In this document: piece by piece, positions 21,046-32,410 of the stretch
How the letters are laid out: each line of letters starts with the position of its first letter
Position numbering within the stretch: the stretch's first letter is position 1
Assembly (NCBI GenBank): GCA_021401465.1
Contig: JADDMT010000133.1
Location: 1 to 64,000 of the forward strand
DNA length: 64,000 nt
DNA from: Teratosphaeria epicoccoides
Taxonomy: Eukaryota; Ascomycota; Dothideomycetes; Mycosphaerellales; Teratosphaeriaceae
Direction: 5' to 3'
The notes under the pieces: model-generated
What the model was told of the DNA's origin: nothing
What the model saw: the letters and a program-made list of their open reading frames with translations, nothing else
The model's database searches: none
Program-made: the position numbers and the translations under genes

Positions 21046-24000
21046 TCATAATCGTTTACGTTTGTTTCTCCTTAATTAGTCCTAAGTAGAGCTACTAGCG
21101 ACGCCACGCTTAAGCGATAGCAGCCCTTCCTTGCTAGTAGCCGCAATATCGCGCTCCTTAGCTATATTAAGGCAATGTAGCTTATGTTTAGTTGCTACCC
21201 TAGACTCTTGTTCCTCCTAGTCCGCATTATATATGAAGTTATAGGTCTTAAAGTTAGCAGTGTTGTTAATGTACATGTCACATTAGCTAGAGGTGTTATA
21301 TTTGTCTGTTAGCATAACGTAGATGCTATAGTAGACACTAGTAAGCCTGTAGATGCAGTGATCTTGCAGAGTACCTTCCTATAGGCTAGAATGTATCGCT
21401 ATGATTACTGTCATGCTATAAACATTGTCTACTCTTCTAGCTAGATCCTTCGGCTAGAACAGGTCTACGAACACACCTATATAGGTCGGACGTTTATTAT
21501 GTGCTAGTATTATGTAGTTGTAGTTATCTACTATGACGCGCGATTTCTTGTCTTAGAAGGTTACGACATATAACAGGCGAGCAGGGAGCCGGCCCTCGAA
21601 GGCAACTACTAGGTCGGTTTGTCTATTAACGCTAGTAGTCTCGTCCGTAACTAGTAGCACTTCATACTCCTAGACCTAGAGCTAGTCGTTATAGCGATTA
21701 TCCTAGATTCCTTGCTAGTTTAGTATACATCTAACGACGTCCGGCTTAGTTGCAGATAGATTGTCAGGATCCTTATAATGCATCTTCTAGTACTATACAC
21801 TAGCATAGAAAGATGCCTCTAAACTATTAACCTAATCTAGTCTTCCCTCGATCCTGTTAGGATCAAGATACATTGTATTTAATGTCGATATTATATTAGA
21901 TAACGCCTAGTACTCTCTGACAAACACTATAGTAGCATGACAGAAGTAAGGCCCTACCTCTAGCCCTATGTGTGCTACTATATTACTAACTGTCCTCTAT
22001 ATGTCTCTACCTAGTAACAATTAGCTAGATCTTAGCCTTCGCTAGCTAAGGAAGGCTTCGACATCCTTCTGCTCTGTTAGTTAAGGCACTTCTCGCTTAT
22101 AAGCCTCTCGACATTTAGCCTTAGTCTGCTACTAGAACGTTAGGCTAGTATCAAAGAATGTAAGCATAGTAATCTTTCGCTAGAAGTACTCTATAATTTA
22201 GTCCTCCTATCCGTTCTTCTTGTTAGTTAATTTAAATAGCTTCTTAACATATTCGACATACTTATGTTCGAAGTAGCTAGTGTTAAGGTCTAGCGCGTTG
22301 CCGAAGAGCCGTATCATGTCTACGTAGTATGTAAGGGCATAAAACTTAGGAAAATTGAAGTGCCCTTATAGTTTACACACATTGTCTACTATCTTCGGCT
22401 CCTCCGCTTGCTCTGTCTACACTTTCTTCTTTCTTAGCTCTCCTTTGCTTATATAGTACTCCCTAAACTCTTCTTTATACTAGTTGCATTAGAACAGGGC
22501 GAGGACTATGAACTAGAGCGTTTTGCTATCATGTGAAGGATATTACGCTAACTAAGAAAAGTCTACTATCGCCTGTAAGAACTAGATAGCGCTATGTACC
22601 TTAGCCTCTTCTAATAGTAGCACGAAGACTAGGAGCAAGTGTCGCAGCATACTCTTCTGTTCCTAGCCTGTCTATTAGCTTACCGCAGACATCTAGCTAA
22701 ATACCTAGAGGTTCCTAAATGTAGGCACCGCCGCGAAACGACAGTCAATAATGACATCTAGTTAATGATCTATAACAGTCTTGCCTTTGTTACTCTTTCT
22801 CGCTACTTTATGCTAACACTCGGCTTATAGAAGTGCCGCTCTAGCTTGCTTTGAAGACAGAGGTAGTCAACTCTTAAGCAAATCTCGCGTCTAATCTATA
22901 GCGTACATTAATACGCCCTTAAAGAGTTAGTAGAGCACGTCTACTATTAGCGTCTTGTAGATATTTAGGCTAGGGTGCCTAAATGCGAAGTTTAGTAGGT
23001 CGTGTACGTAGCTACTATAGTCCTTCTTCGCTACTCGCTAGAGCATGATTTGTATTTGCGTGTCCTTATGTATCCGCTATAGTGTAACCGCTTTAAGGTC
23101 TTCGCATTTTTCTAGATCGATTATACATATTATGTAGTAGCGGTTATTCTTCACGCCTGTAATGATTACCTATTCTTAGTAGTCGCTCGCGTATACTGCG
23201 ATATTTAGGAAACATCACTATGTCTTACTATCCGCACATAAGATGTCGAGGCCCTCGCCTGTAGCGAGCTTAGTAATAGGGCCGAACATTGTCTTCATGT
23301 AGCCATAGTATAGCTCGTCCCTGATACTTCCTTTTCCGCCTTTAACTACTAGTAGCATCGCTAGGAGCACGCTACCTAGTCGATAGTTAGAGTTACGAAC
23401 CGATCTAGGTAGGTTGCTAATTATTAAGTATACTAGCCATGCGATCAGGTTACCTTAATGATTAGTAACCTAGGTCTTGTCACTAGCAAGAATTAGTGGC
23501 ATGATTGTCGCTCCGTCTATTCTAAGCTCTTCCTATTTGTCCTACTACTAGTCTGCAGAGGCCATGTCCTAATAGATCCGCCTAGGCGGGTCATCTAGAG
23601 TCTCAAGGCAATAAGGCGTGTACACAAGATCATTCCTGAAACCCTTGTGCCCTATAAGAAAGCGCATAATGTCTTCGACTTTCCGGTGCCTTAGAGGCAC
23701 TGTCTTAACACTAGAGGTCGACTATAGAGATTCTAATTCGATGTTCGTAATACTCTACTCTAGAATGAATAGTAGTTAGTAGGCACTTACTTCTTAGATC
23801 TTGTCCTTAAGCTCTATGCCTAACTAAAAGCTAAGCAGTTCGTGGATCTTCTGCAGCTAGGGATTCTTGAATAACCGATCGATGGCGTTGCTCAAAATGC
23901 CTTTATATAAGAGCTAGTATGCGAATACTACATCTACATTACTTTAGAAGAAGGCATAGCCCTATTCGTTAAGTTCCTTATCTGTCTGTTTATTAGACCT

Positions 24001-24547
24001 AGTCAAGGTTATTACTAACTTAGTAGGATTGCAGCTTAACGTACACTTTGATTAGCCTGCCTGCTATGAGACTACCTACGCTAAAAGGTATCCGCTTGTA
24101 TAGTTGCTTGTACCTAGCAGATAACAGCCTACTAGCGCGCATATAGATTAAAGCTAAGCTATGCTCGCTCGTGACGCCATGTAGCCTACCCGCTTAGCTG
24201 CTATTTGTGTCTCTATATCGTCTATCTAGAGATGTGGCGTCTCTTATGAATGCTACGAGGTCGTCATAGAGACTAAGTACGTTAATGTTACTACTATCAT
24301 TGTCAATTACCCTAGCTGTCGCTACTATCTCCTTCTCTTGCATGTAAGCCTCATTAAACACAGGCTCGACGACTATAACTAGTTCCTCGTTTGCAACATA
24401 CTGCCTATCTACTCCCGTAGTGTCGTCGACTAATGTCCCCTCCTTGTAGGCGAGGACATCGTCTGCTAATTAAGTTTCGACTCTGTCGTTCGAGTCTAAG
24501 GAGATGTTTAAATCTGACGCGTATTTTTCGTCAGGTCTAAGATCCAT
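21046..24547 (-). pseudogene. Plavaka-type transposase, right copy, RIP-inactivated
   Basis: This is the mirror copy of 11227-14722. The ATG is at 24547 and the TGA at 21046-21048 on the minus strand. The same motifs are readable with a partly different set of TAG/TAA codons, so each copy was mutated independently. The frame change near codon 175 is shared with the left copy and therefore predates the duplication or is an intron. No undamaged copy is present in the window, so the element cannot move by itself. Confidence 0.8.
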
Positions 24548-25287
24548 AGTGCTCTGATTAATGAAGTGCTAAAACTTCGCTACCATGTAGGTAGGAACAT
24601 GCTAGGCATGACTACTATGACCTTTTAATGCCTTGCTGCAGCCTGTGTAGTATAGTATACGCTATGAAGCCATTGTTAACGTAGTGTGTTATAAAGGCTA
24701 CAGCGCTTATAGACGCGTTAATTACTATAAACACCTGACCCCTAGAAAGGTACGCGTGCTACGCGGGTAGCTAATTGCCGCTCGGACAGTTTGCTAGCTA
24801 TGCGTACTTAGGGTTAGTGTTTAGGTTGATAGAAGAATCGAGTGTTATTAGAGTGTAGTAGTAAAGAGGGCCTAGAGTAGACGAAAATGGATGTGCTAGG
24901 AGTATACTAGCGGCAGTTATTATTAGCTAACTCATTCTGTCGATCGCAGGTAGTACGAGCGCTATTTTGGCTAGGAATCCCGAATTTTAAGTAGTTTCAT
25001 ATATAAATCTAAAGTGTATAGTATTCATATGCATAGAGTCATACCCTCTATTACTAGCGGCTTAGATGTGTAGCGTAGACATAGTAGGAGTGCCGCTAGT
25101 ATACTACTAGTAGTTGTTATCTGTTGATTATAAGGGTTTAAAACATGTAGTAGTAATCTATAGGTCGGACCTTAACATAGTAGTAGTAGACGTACCGCTA
25201 GTATACTACTAGCATTTAGTAGTCGTTAAGTACATACGAACAGACAAGATGATTAGTGTTATGCATATACTCTATTAGATGAGGCGC

Positions 25288-25960
25288 TTGTATAGTCGCT
25301 ATCTAAAACGATACCGCTTGCGCACGACTACTAGCATTACTCTATTACAAGATTGTAGTTAAACCCTAATTAATCTGTTATCTCATGCTAGCCTACGTAG
25401 CCCGCATAATCCTATGCCTCTCTACTCGCCCTGATCATCGCGCATGATATTAATAAAGTCGTTACTAGTCTGCTAACAGTTTATAGTCTATTCTCCGAAT
25501 TAGCTCTATAGCGCAACCTAGTAAAATCTTATTACCTCTGTTAATTACGCTAACTACATTAATCTAGTATAACTAACCCTGCTACAGGCTTGCCTAGTCG
25601 ACTACTGTTTGAAGTTGTTATCTAGTATTATGATAGCGTTAGTAGGTACAAGAGTTACGCTACTCTCAATTTTGTTCATGGTTAATATGAGTAACTAAGG
25701 GTCGTCTTAGTAGCCTTTAACAATAGGATTAGTAGTCACGAAGTCCTCTATAATCATGGCCTTATCTTTCGACCTGTAATCTGGCCTGATAAACCTAGCT
25801 ATCTTGTTAAATCTGCCTAGGATGTAACTATTCTCTACTGCCTACTAGAGATACTAGTTAAAGTCAGTACATGTTAGGCAAGGAAACAGTTACCTTGCGC
25901 GTATAGGCTCGAGTATCCTGTTCCTATATGTATGTCTTAAGTGCTACAATCATTAGGACC
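25288..25960 (-). pseudogene. Accessory transposon frame 5, right copy
   Basis: This is the mirror of 9800-10480, preserving the same coding trace on the minus strand with its own RIP stops. Confidence 0.4.
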
Positions 25961-25974
25961 CTAGCGTCTAGATC

Positions 25975-26810
25975 ATGCCTGCTATAGATAGTGTCGTAGG
26001 GGACTAGAAGATAGACAATGCGGCGTCGCATATACGACGGCTACGGCTATGGCAATAAGGTGCGAAAAGCGCGGAAGGGTCTGCCGCATCTTTTATCTGA
26101 AGTTAGCTAAGAGACTAACGAGTATAAACAACGCGTGTTTCGAGTAATCCTGACATCTGAAATTTAAACAGACACGATACAGGCATAGCCTAAATAATGA
26201 GTATGCGTGTTTTCTTGACAAGAACCTCTAAGACCTAGCGCGGCATAATTTACAAACCTAAGGCGCTATAGTAGTAGAGTATAGGCATGATCGAAGCAGG
26301 CCTTATACTTTAACATAACAATTACCTACGCCTGTACGCTACGTTAGAAGAACAGATAGAGCAGCTTAGCCTACTTGGCCGAATTGCGCGGTTAATAGCA
26401 GCGAAGGAGCGCATGTTCTAGGAAACGAGCGCCTTCTTTAGTAGTAGCAGGGAATTATAACTCAAATTCCTAGCGATAGTAGAGGCGTTGTAGACATGAG
26501 TAGGGGAGGTTAGTTTTTAGTATCTACTATACAAGATATCGTCAAACTATCGGCGGCAGACAGTCTAGAAGTCGATAATCACCTAGGGTTAACACGAAAG
26601 TAGTATAGCTGTTATAGTTTAAACGCGGCTTAAAGGACTTTAAAATAATACGTACAGGATATTCTCTCGCATGTAGAACGAATCTTACTACTATATACGC
26701 AGGATCTACTACAGAGTAACTACCCCCGTTAGGCTGTATCTTATAGGCGGACGTGCTATATAGTGCAGATGTTTCGTAGTACCTATACTAGCTATTAATG
26801 AAGAATCAAT
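25975..26810 (+). pseudogene. Accessory transposon frame 4, right copy (unknown, helical)
   Basis: The frame starts MPAIDSVVGD*KIDNAASH and continues with HIRRLRLW, MSMRVFLTRTSKT, and a helical stretch YLRLYATLEEQIEQLSLLGR followed by IARLIAAKERMF and LKFLAIVEAL. It runs on to about 26,810. Roughly 280 codons are broken only by TAG/TAA/TGA-type stops. It lies in the gap between the divergently read transposase and accessory frame 1. The family is not recognised. The mirror is at 8958-9790. Confidence 0.45.
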
Positions 26811-27139
26811 GCTAACTGAGGCTAGTTCTACTAGCGGTATTTTAATAGCATACTACTAGCAAGCTAAAAGTACCGCCAGCTAATAGGGAAGCGCAATTTT
26901 AGGGGTAGCCGAATTTAGATGACACTCGCGTGTCGCAAGATATTGTAAACATTGCGTCCCCTCTTTCTTCTGCATTAATAGACGCTACGTAGCTACATTA
27001 GATAGTAACTCGCAGTATGTGCATATTTACATGCTATAGATATTATCCTTTACTAACCTGCTACTAGACCTACATGACTAAGAAGGATATACTGCACTCT
27101 GTTCTCTGCCGATCCTTTAAGTCGCGTCCTTCTTTAATT

Positions 27140-29007
27140 ATGCCTTCGAAGAAAGACAGACAATAGAGGTCACATTCTACGTCATCTGGCGGCAGTTCGA
27201 ATTACAATCTAGCGAGTGATTTAGAAGACCTGCTAAGCAATAATAGCGATAGTGTAGATGACAGCAACAAGGAGATAGCTAACTAGGAGCATGAGGATTT
27301 TATAGTGCCTAAAGCCTATACAAAGGCGACTAATATAAGAAGCTACCTGCATATAGCGGCTATGCTAACATGCATATAGATAACGACATACTAGTCACGA
27401 AGAGACTAGACGCATAAGCGGTTATCCTTACTACTTAGGCAGAATCGGCTATACAAGAGGCTTCGGTTATTATCTCGCGACACGCGACGAGATAGTAGCA
27501 AACCTAAGAGTAACAGGGTAAAGACATAGCAGCTAAGCATCTGTCGAGGCTATTACAATAGCCGACCTACTAATCATGGGAGTAACAGCAGCAGTTAAAA
27601 CTACCGTAACAGCGAGTCTCGTAGCCGCTAGGGCAATAGTAGTAGTTAAAGTCAGTCCGCGAGCTAGTCGAGCAGCCGTCGAGGCCATAATAGCAGCTAG
27701 ACTACAAACTCTGACTAAGGATATAACTACTCTAGCAGCGAAGATATACGTAGTAGCCCTCCTGTGCATAAAGACAAGTTAATCGAGCCTTTACTTGTTA
27801 AAGTCCGAGAACTCTTGTAGATAGAAGCTTCATAAGGGCGGAAGGGCATTTCTGTGCTATACCCTATAGCTCCTACTTACTAGCCGAGTTGTAAGCATAT
27901 TGCAATAGACTAGTAGCTCGTAGCGCGTAATATGCTAGGGATAAAAGGTCGAGTTAGCTTAAGGCTAGACGACGTAGATTTAGATACTATAAGTACCTGC
28001 GTAGGTCCTATGAGGAGGTACTAATATTAGGGGCGTAGATAAGGTAGAGGTTACGTTAGTGTTGTAATAACCGCACGAATAGGGTTAGAGAAGCTATACT
28101 CGCATAGTCCGGCAAGGTAGATAGTAAGCAGGGTTTAAAGGACTAGGCTACAGACATGTTAATAGAAAGCAGATTCGAATGCGAGAACGAAGAAGAGGTA
28201 AGGAGAGAAGGCGTAGATGTCGTCGAAAGCGCTAACATGTCATAGGACTAGAGGTTTCTAAGCCTGCTCGTAATCTTTTGTATGAAGAAGGCGTTCTTCT
28301 AGTTTAATTAGAAACTAGCATGGAATCCTTTAGAGTCACGCAAGGTAAACGCTTTCATGTTAAACAGCGTGTATGCTACTATTACATACCTACTAGCCTA
28401 GATTAGAAATAGCCCTTCGGAGTTTAAGACAAAGGCTAGTAAGACGAGATGGGTTCTAGTTAGCGGTGTCAATATCGATGATATCTTCGAGGGGAAGAAG
28501 AAGTATTAGGAAGAGCTCGATGCTAACAGACAGGAGGTCATTATGGCGACTATTATAGCATGTATATTAGGGGGGGAGGACAAAGGTAAGATAGTACTAC
28601 TAGTGTAGGCAGCGCTAGCTATCAAGAAGGATCGCGGCATGACAGGCTTAGAGAGGGAATACAAGGACTTGCAGAGGCGAAAGGTACTACGCGAGAATAG
28701 TACGTAGGAGACATTATCGAGAGGGCCTATGCTAACTTCTGCTAGGTCGTACGCAATTGTTAGGTTAGCGTAGTGTTAGCCTAACACGAGGATCAAGCTA
28801 GGCCTTAATGTTATTAATAGTAGGCGTTTGCAAGCATGTAGCAGATGTTTAAGCAGACACTAATAGAGGGAGTAAGGGTCATAACAGCAAAAGGGCAAAT
28901 GTTAGTAACTATAGTAGTAAGGCAAGCGATTATGATAGTAACGACTAGCTAATGTAGGGACTAGAGGAGCCATTGTCGCGGGACATACTACATAATAGTA
29001 TCGTGAT
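27140..29007 (+). pseudogene. Accessory transposon frame 1, right copy (Ser/Gln-rich N-terminus, unknown)
   Basis: The frame starts MPSKKDRQ at 27140, runs into an acidic stretch (LASDLEDLLSNNSDSVDDS), then a Ser/Asn/Gln/Arg-rich low-complexity stretch (27,540-27,740). A more ordered part follows, with a frame change near 27,960. The ordered part reads KARRRRFRYYKYLRRSYEEV, WNPLESRKVNAFMLNSVYAT, VSGVNIDDIFEGKKKY and GMTGLEREYKDLQRRKVLRE. Stops are TAG/TAA at presumed Gln/Trp codons. I do not recognise the family. Its place beside a Plavaka transposase in both arms suggests a helper protein for the element. Confidence 0.6.
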
Positions 29008-29040
29008 AACGAGGTTAGTTTCTCGTCTAACATCACGGCC

Positions 29041-29475
29041 ATGATTACTAACATGTACTTGTCTAGTACGAAAGCTACTATAGTTAATGAGCCCCGACCT
29101 AGACATACGCAAGATGAAAGGTTAGTAGCCTTAGCGCGTCGTGAGGGCTAGCTATTGCTAACGAGGCAGAAGTAGTAAGAGGCCTAAGCTACAGAGTAGG
29201 CAGTTAATCGTGACTAGTGTAGACAAGCGGTCTAGGCAAGAGGACTCATGTATCGACTAAACTATGCTAATAACAGATAAACACTAGCGCGGCTCTAGCG
29301 AGAGGCGAAACGTAAAGACTTACTAGAGTAGGCACATAGTAAGTATAATTATTGACTCTACGTAGTAGTGTAGTTAATAATAATAGCTATAGGACACAAA
29401 GCTTAACCGCGAAGGACAAAGACTAAGGCGATAGTAGGAGCTAAGCTTTGCTAGAGGCAGAGGCAAAAAATGCTA
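29041..29475 (+). pseudogene. Accessory transposon frame 2, right copy (basic, unknown)
   Basis: The frame starts MITNMYLSSTKATIVNEPRP and continues through a basic, helix-prone stretch (DERLVALARREG, then AKRKDLLE) to LYVVV*LIIIAIGHKA and a Lys/Arg/Gln-rich end near 29,475. TAG/TAA codons interrupt it. It follows frame 1 on the same strand by about 30 bp, so the two may have been one transcription unit. No family is recognised. A mirror copy lies at 6293-6727. Confidence 0.45.
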
Positions 29476-29636
29476 GGTAAGTATGCTAGTAGTATACTAG
29501 CGTTATGCTACTAACATACCGCTAGCACTTCGATATTAATAGGAGGTACTAGCGGTAGTTTAGTAGCTACGTAGTATACATTAGCTAACAATTATAATAT
29601 AGTATAGCATGCGCTCTGCTCGATTAGTGTGATCTT

Positions 29637-29870
29637 ATGAGTAACTAGTCGAACGTTATAGAGAAGGTAGAGGATACGCTTAGCGACTCTAAGTTAAGGG
29701 ATAGTTAGTTATAGTAGCATACTACATTCATGGACTCGACCTTGTTAGAGCAGATTAAGGGCTATAGCGACAAGGTCTTTAATGATACGACCTTTAAGAA
29801 GCTACAGGAGAGGCGAAATAGTAGCGCTTTAGGAGAGTCGGTAGTAGTAAAGGTAAGCTAGTAGAACGGA
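29637..29870 (+). pseudogene. Accessory transposon frame 3, right copy (short, charged, unknown)
   Basis: The short frame reads SNVIEKVEDTLSDSKLRDS, a run of three stops, then LLEQIKGYSDKVFNDTTFKK and LQERRNSSALGESVVVK. It is strongly charged and probably helical. A GTAAGC follows the last codons, so it may be one exon of a longer spliced gene. The function is unknown. Mirror copy at about 5898-6131. Confidence 0.4.
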
Positions 29871-30003
29871 ATAGAGGATGAGGGCAAGTAGAAGAGTCAT
29901 GTGTAAGGGCTAATATAGGATATGTAGATAGTATGTAGTAGCTATGCATTTGTTACTAGCTATACTAATTAAGGTCTTCGCGCGTAAGGCGTAAGTTAGA
30001 TAT

Positions 30004-30439
30004 AGCAGCTTGCTTGAATTCAAGAGGTGTCATAAGAGCTGCTTAAGCTGTATATGTGTTTAGTGTTAGTAAATCTGCTTAATTCGCGTTATACGTCAGA
30101 TCTAGTGTTAATAGTAAAAGAGCATAGTACGATAATTACAGGATGTGTAGTATTAACTAAAATCATGACTTTAACGTCTATTACATGTAAATTGTTTTGA
30201 TTTAAGTAGCTTAGCTCGCGTGCCTGAGCTACTTGCCGCTAGTATACTGCTAGTAGTAAGTTACTTACTAGTAGTACTCTTACACTCTAAGCTACTCGCA
30301 TTTGCGACACAAGTAGCTTAGGAGAGGCCGAGTTTCTTAGGGGTACATACAAGCAGGCTAAGTCAGACGAGTAGGTAAGTAAGCTAAGTAACATAAGTTA
30401 CTTAGTCTACTCAGGGCCTTGATTTTCGTGACAATGTAT
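30004..30439. other. Repeat-rich gap between the right arm and the second chromovirus
   Basis: No gene is supported. A palindrome at about 30,232-30,258 and many CTTAGC/GCTAAG and AAGTAG/CTACTT words occur, resembling 18,714-19,052. The stretch ends where the RNase H frame of the truncated chromovirus begins. Confidence 0.35.
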
Positions 30440-32410
30440 CTAGCAAGGTTCGATTTTGCTGTTAAGTACAATAAGGGGACTAATAACCTAGCCGATAGGC
30501 CTTCTTGTTATGCAGACTACGTACTAACTATGTAGGCAGCAAACACGCTCCTCCTAACCCTGAAAAATAAACTGTCGTTCTAGGGGTAGGAGGAAGAACA
30601 AGCTAATAACCTAATTGTTAATCGCATCTAGGTTACATGCATGTAGCAGGCAGAGAGCATAGAGCTTCTGCTCTAACCTAGAGAGTACTAACCCCTGACA
30701 ACCCTGCTAGCCTTTATTTGCAAGGTAGTAACCTAGGAAGAGTCCCTAGCAAAGGACGTTTTAGAGAACGTAGAGACCCTGCTTCGTAGGCTGTAATTAG
30801 CTTTAGAGTAACCTAAAAGCACTAGCGAGGACTAGGAGTACAAGCATAGCGTCTAGTATAAGGGCGATCGCATTTAGGTCCTAAATAATAAAGCATTAAA
30901 GGCATAACTACTACGCTTGCACTATAACGACCTATTAGCTAGGTACTTTAGGAGAGACTATACTCTTGCCTTGTTGTTGCAGAAGTACTAGTAGCTAGAT
31001 ATTACAAAGGAGATTAACGAATACGTCCGAACCTACTATACATGCTAGATAATAAAGAGCAAGCGCTATTACAGATATAGTAAGGCGCATACTTTGCCCC
31101 TACCTAATAGGCTATAGTAAGAGATTACTATAGACTTTATTATAGACCTACCTCTAAGCAAGCTCTTTAGCTGCATGTATGACGCCATCCTAGTAATTGT
31201 CGACAGGTTCTCTAAGACAGTAATCTTCGTCCTAACTAACAAGATGTGTTCTAGTATAGAGCTAGCAAAAATTATAGTATGCAAAGTTATATGCTATTTT
31301 AGCATGCTAGAAGGAGTACTCTTAGATTATGGCAGTGTCTTTACTAGCTAATACTAGAGTAACTTTATATGTAAAGCATAACTAAAGCATAAGCTTAGTA
31401 TAGCCTTTTATCTGCAAACTAATAGCTAGACTAAGCAAGCAAACTAGACCCTAGAATAGTACCTCTGTTATTACTGTAATAAGGAACAAAATAACTAGGC
31501 TAAGTTATTACTATAAGCCGAATATGCAAGTAACGCATACGATAATGCTACTACTAGCATGTCGCCTTTCTAGGTAGTATTAGGATTCTAGCCTTCCCTG
31601 ACATTAGCGCCTTAGGACAAGTCTACTAAAGGGAGGGTACTAGCTGCCTAATATGCTAGACGTATAGGTGCTAGCCGCAGGCTTAGCATCACGTGACCTT
31701 GCGGATATTTGAGATGCTAGACGTATAGGTGCTAGCTACAGGCTTGGCGTCACGTAACCTTGTAGATATTTCTTGGGTTGTAGTATGTATGCATATGTAG
31801 CTAACTATAATCAGCCCTGTTATAGGACTAATTACTAAGCCTTTTAGCCATGTAGGGTAGTAGTAAAAGGTTAGCACACCTTCCCTATTACTACTATAGA
31901 GTACGCGCATTACTTATAGAACATAACTAAAAGGCTTAAAGAGAATTAGCAGCAGATAGTAAACTAGCAGGCAGAGTACTATAATGCGTAGCATAAGCGC
32001 CAAGCTTATTTAGTAGGAGATGTAGTGCTATTCTCGACTAAGAACTTGTGACTACTAGTGCTAAAGAAAAGATAGCAGCCTGATTTGTTAGACTATTTTG
32101 TGTGCTTAATGTCATTAGTAATCAGGCTTATTGCCTAGCATTACGCTCCTAGTACTAGATTCACAATGTTTTCTATGTCTCGCTACTTAAGCCTTAGAAT
32201 AGCCGAGCAGGCAAAGAGCCTGCCTATCCTATGCCTCTTACTAAAGAAGATAGTGAGTACAAGGTTAAGGCTATTAGGGGTATAAGGGTACATAGTAGTA
32301 TATGCTAATACCTAGTATAGTAGAAGGATTAGCTAGAGGATTATAATATCTAGGTTAACGAAGCTAACTATAAGGGTACGAAGGACCTAATTAAAGCATA
32401 CCTAGCGTAA
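30440..32410 (+). mobile_element. 5'-truncated Ty3/Gypsy chromovirus remnant
   Basis: The plus strand starts inside RNase H (LARFDFAVKYNKGTNNLADR). It continues through the integrase zinc-binding part (YVRTYYTC), the core (ITIDFIIDLPLSKLFSCMYD, then LLDYGSVFTS and HKLSIAFYLQTNSQTK), and a C-terminal part with VGDVVLFSTKNL. It ends with a chromodomain (SEYKVKAIRGIRVH, then EDYNI*VNEANYKGTKDLIK) closing at TAA 32,408-32,410. Gag, protease and reverse transcriptase are absent. It belongs to the same class as the element at 1-5765 but is clearly a different, more diverged family. Many TAG/TAA codons and at least one frame-breaking duplication inactivate it. Confidence 0.85.
31653..31774. repeat. 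61-bp tandem duplication inside the integrase remnant
   Basis: Two copies start at 31653 and 31714, both beginning ATGCTAGACGTATAGGTGCT. The period is 61 bp and shifts the integrase frame. The copies differ only by transitions of RIP type (for example CCGC/CTAC and ACGTGACC/ACGTAACC), so the duplication came before at least part of the mutation. Confidence 0.85.

Larger units (their letters stand above)
19053..30003. repeat. Right arm of the giant inverted repeat (Plavaka-type element copy 2)
   Basis: This is the reverse complement of 5765-15628. It has an insertion-like block holding a hairpin array and a ~94-bp tandem repeat (about 19,886-20,850), which the left arm lacks. Similarity stops at about 19,053 on the inner side, inside the methyltransferase-fusion frame. 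On the outer side it stops at about 30,003, opposite the chromovirus junction at 5765. The right arm therefore lacks the methyltransferase half of that gene. The outer edge may have been defined by the retroelement insertion rather than by the true transposon end. Confidence 0.88.

Noticed and set aside
5765..30003. Helitron or DIRS-type element as the identity of the large repeat.
   Set aside because: No Rep/helicase or tyrosine-recombinase motifs were found; the transposase shows Plavaka-type motifs instead.
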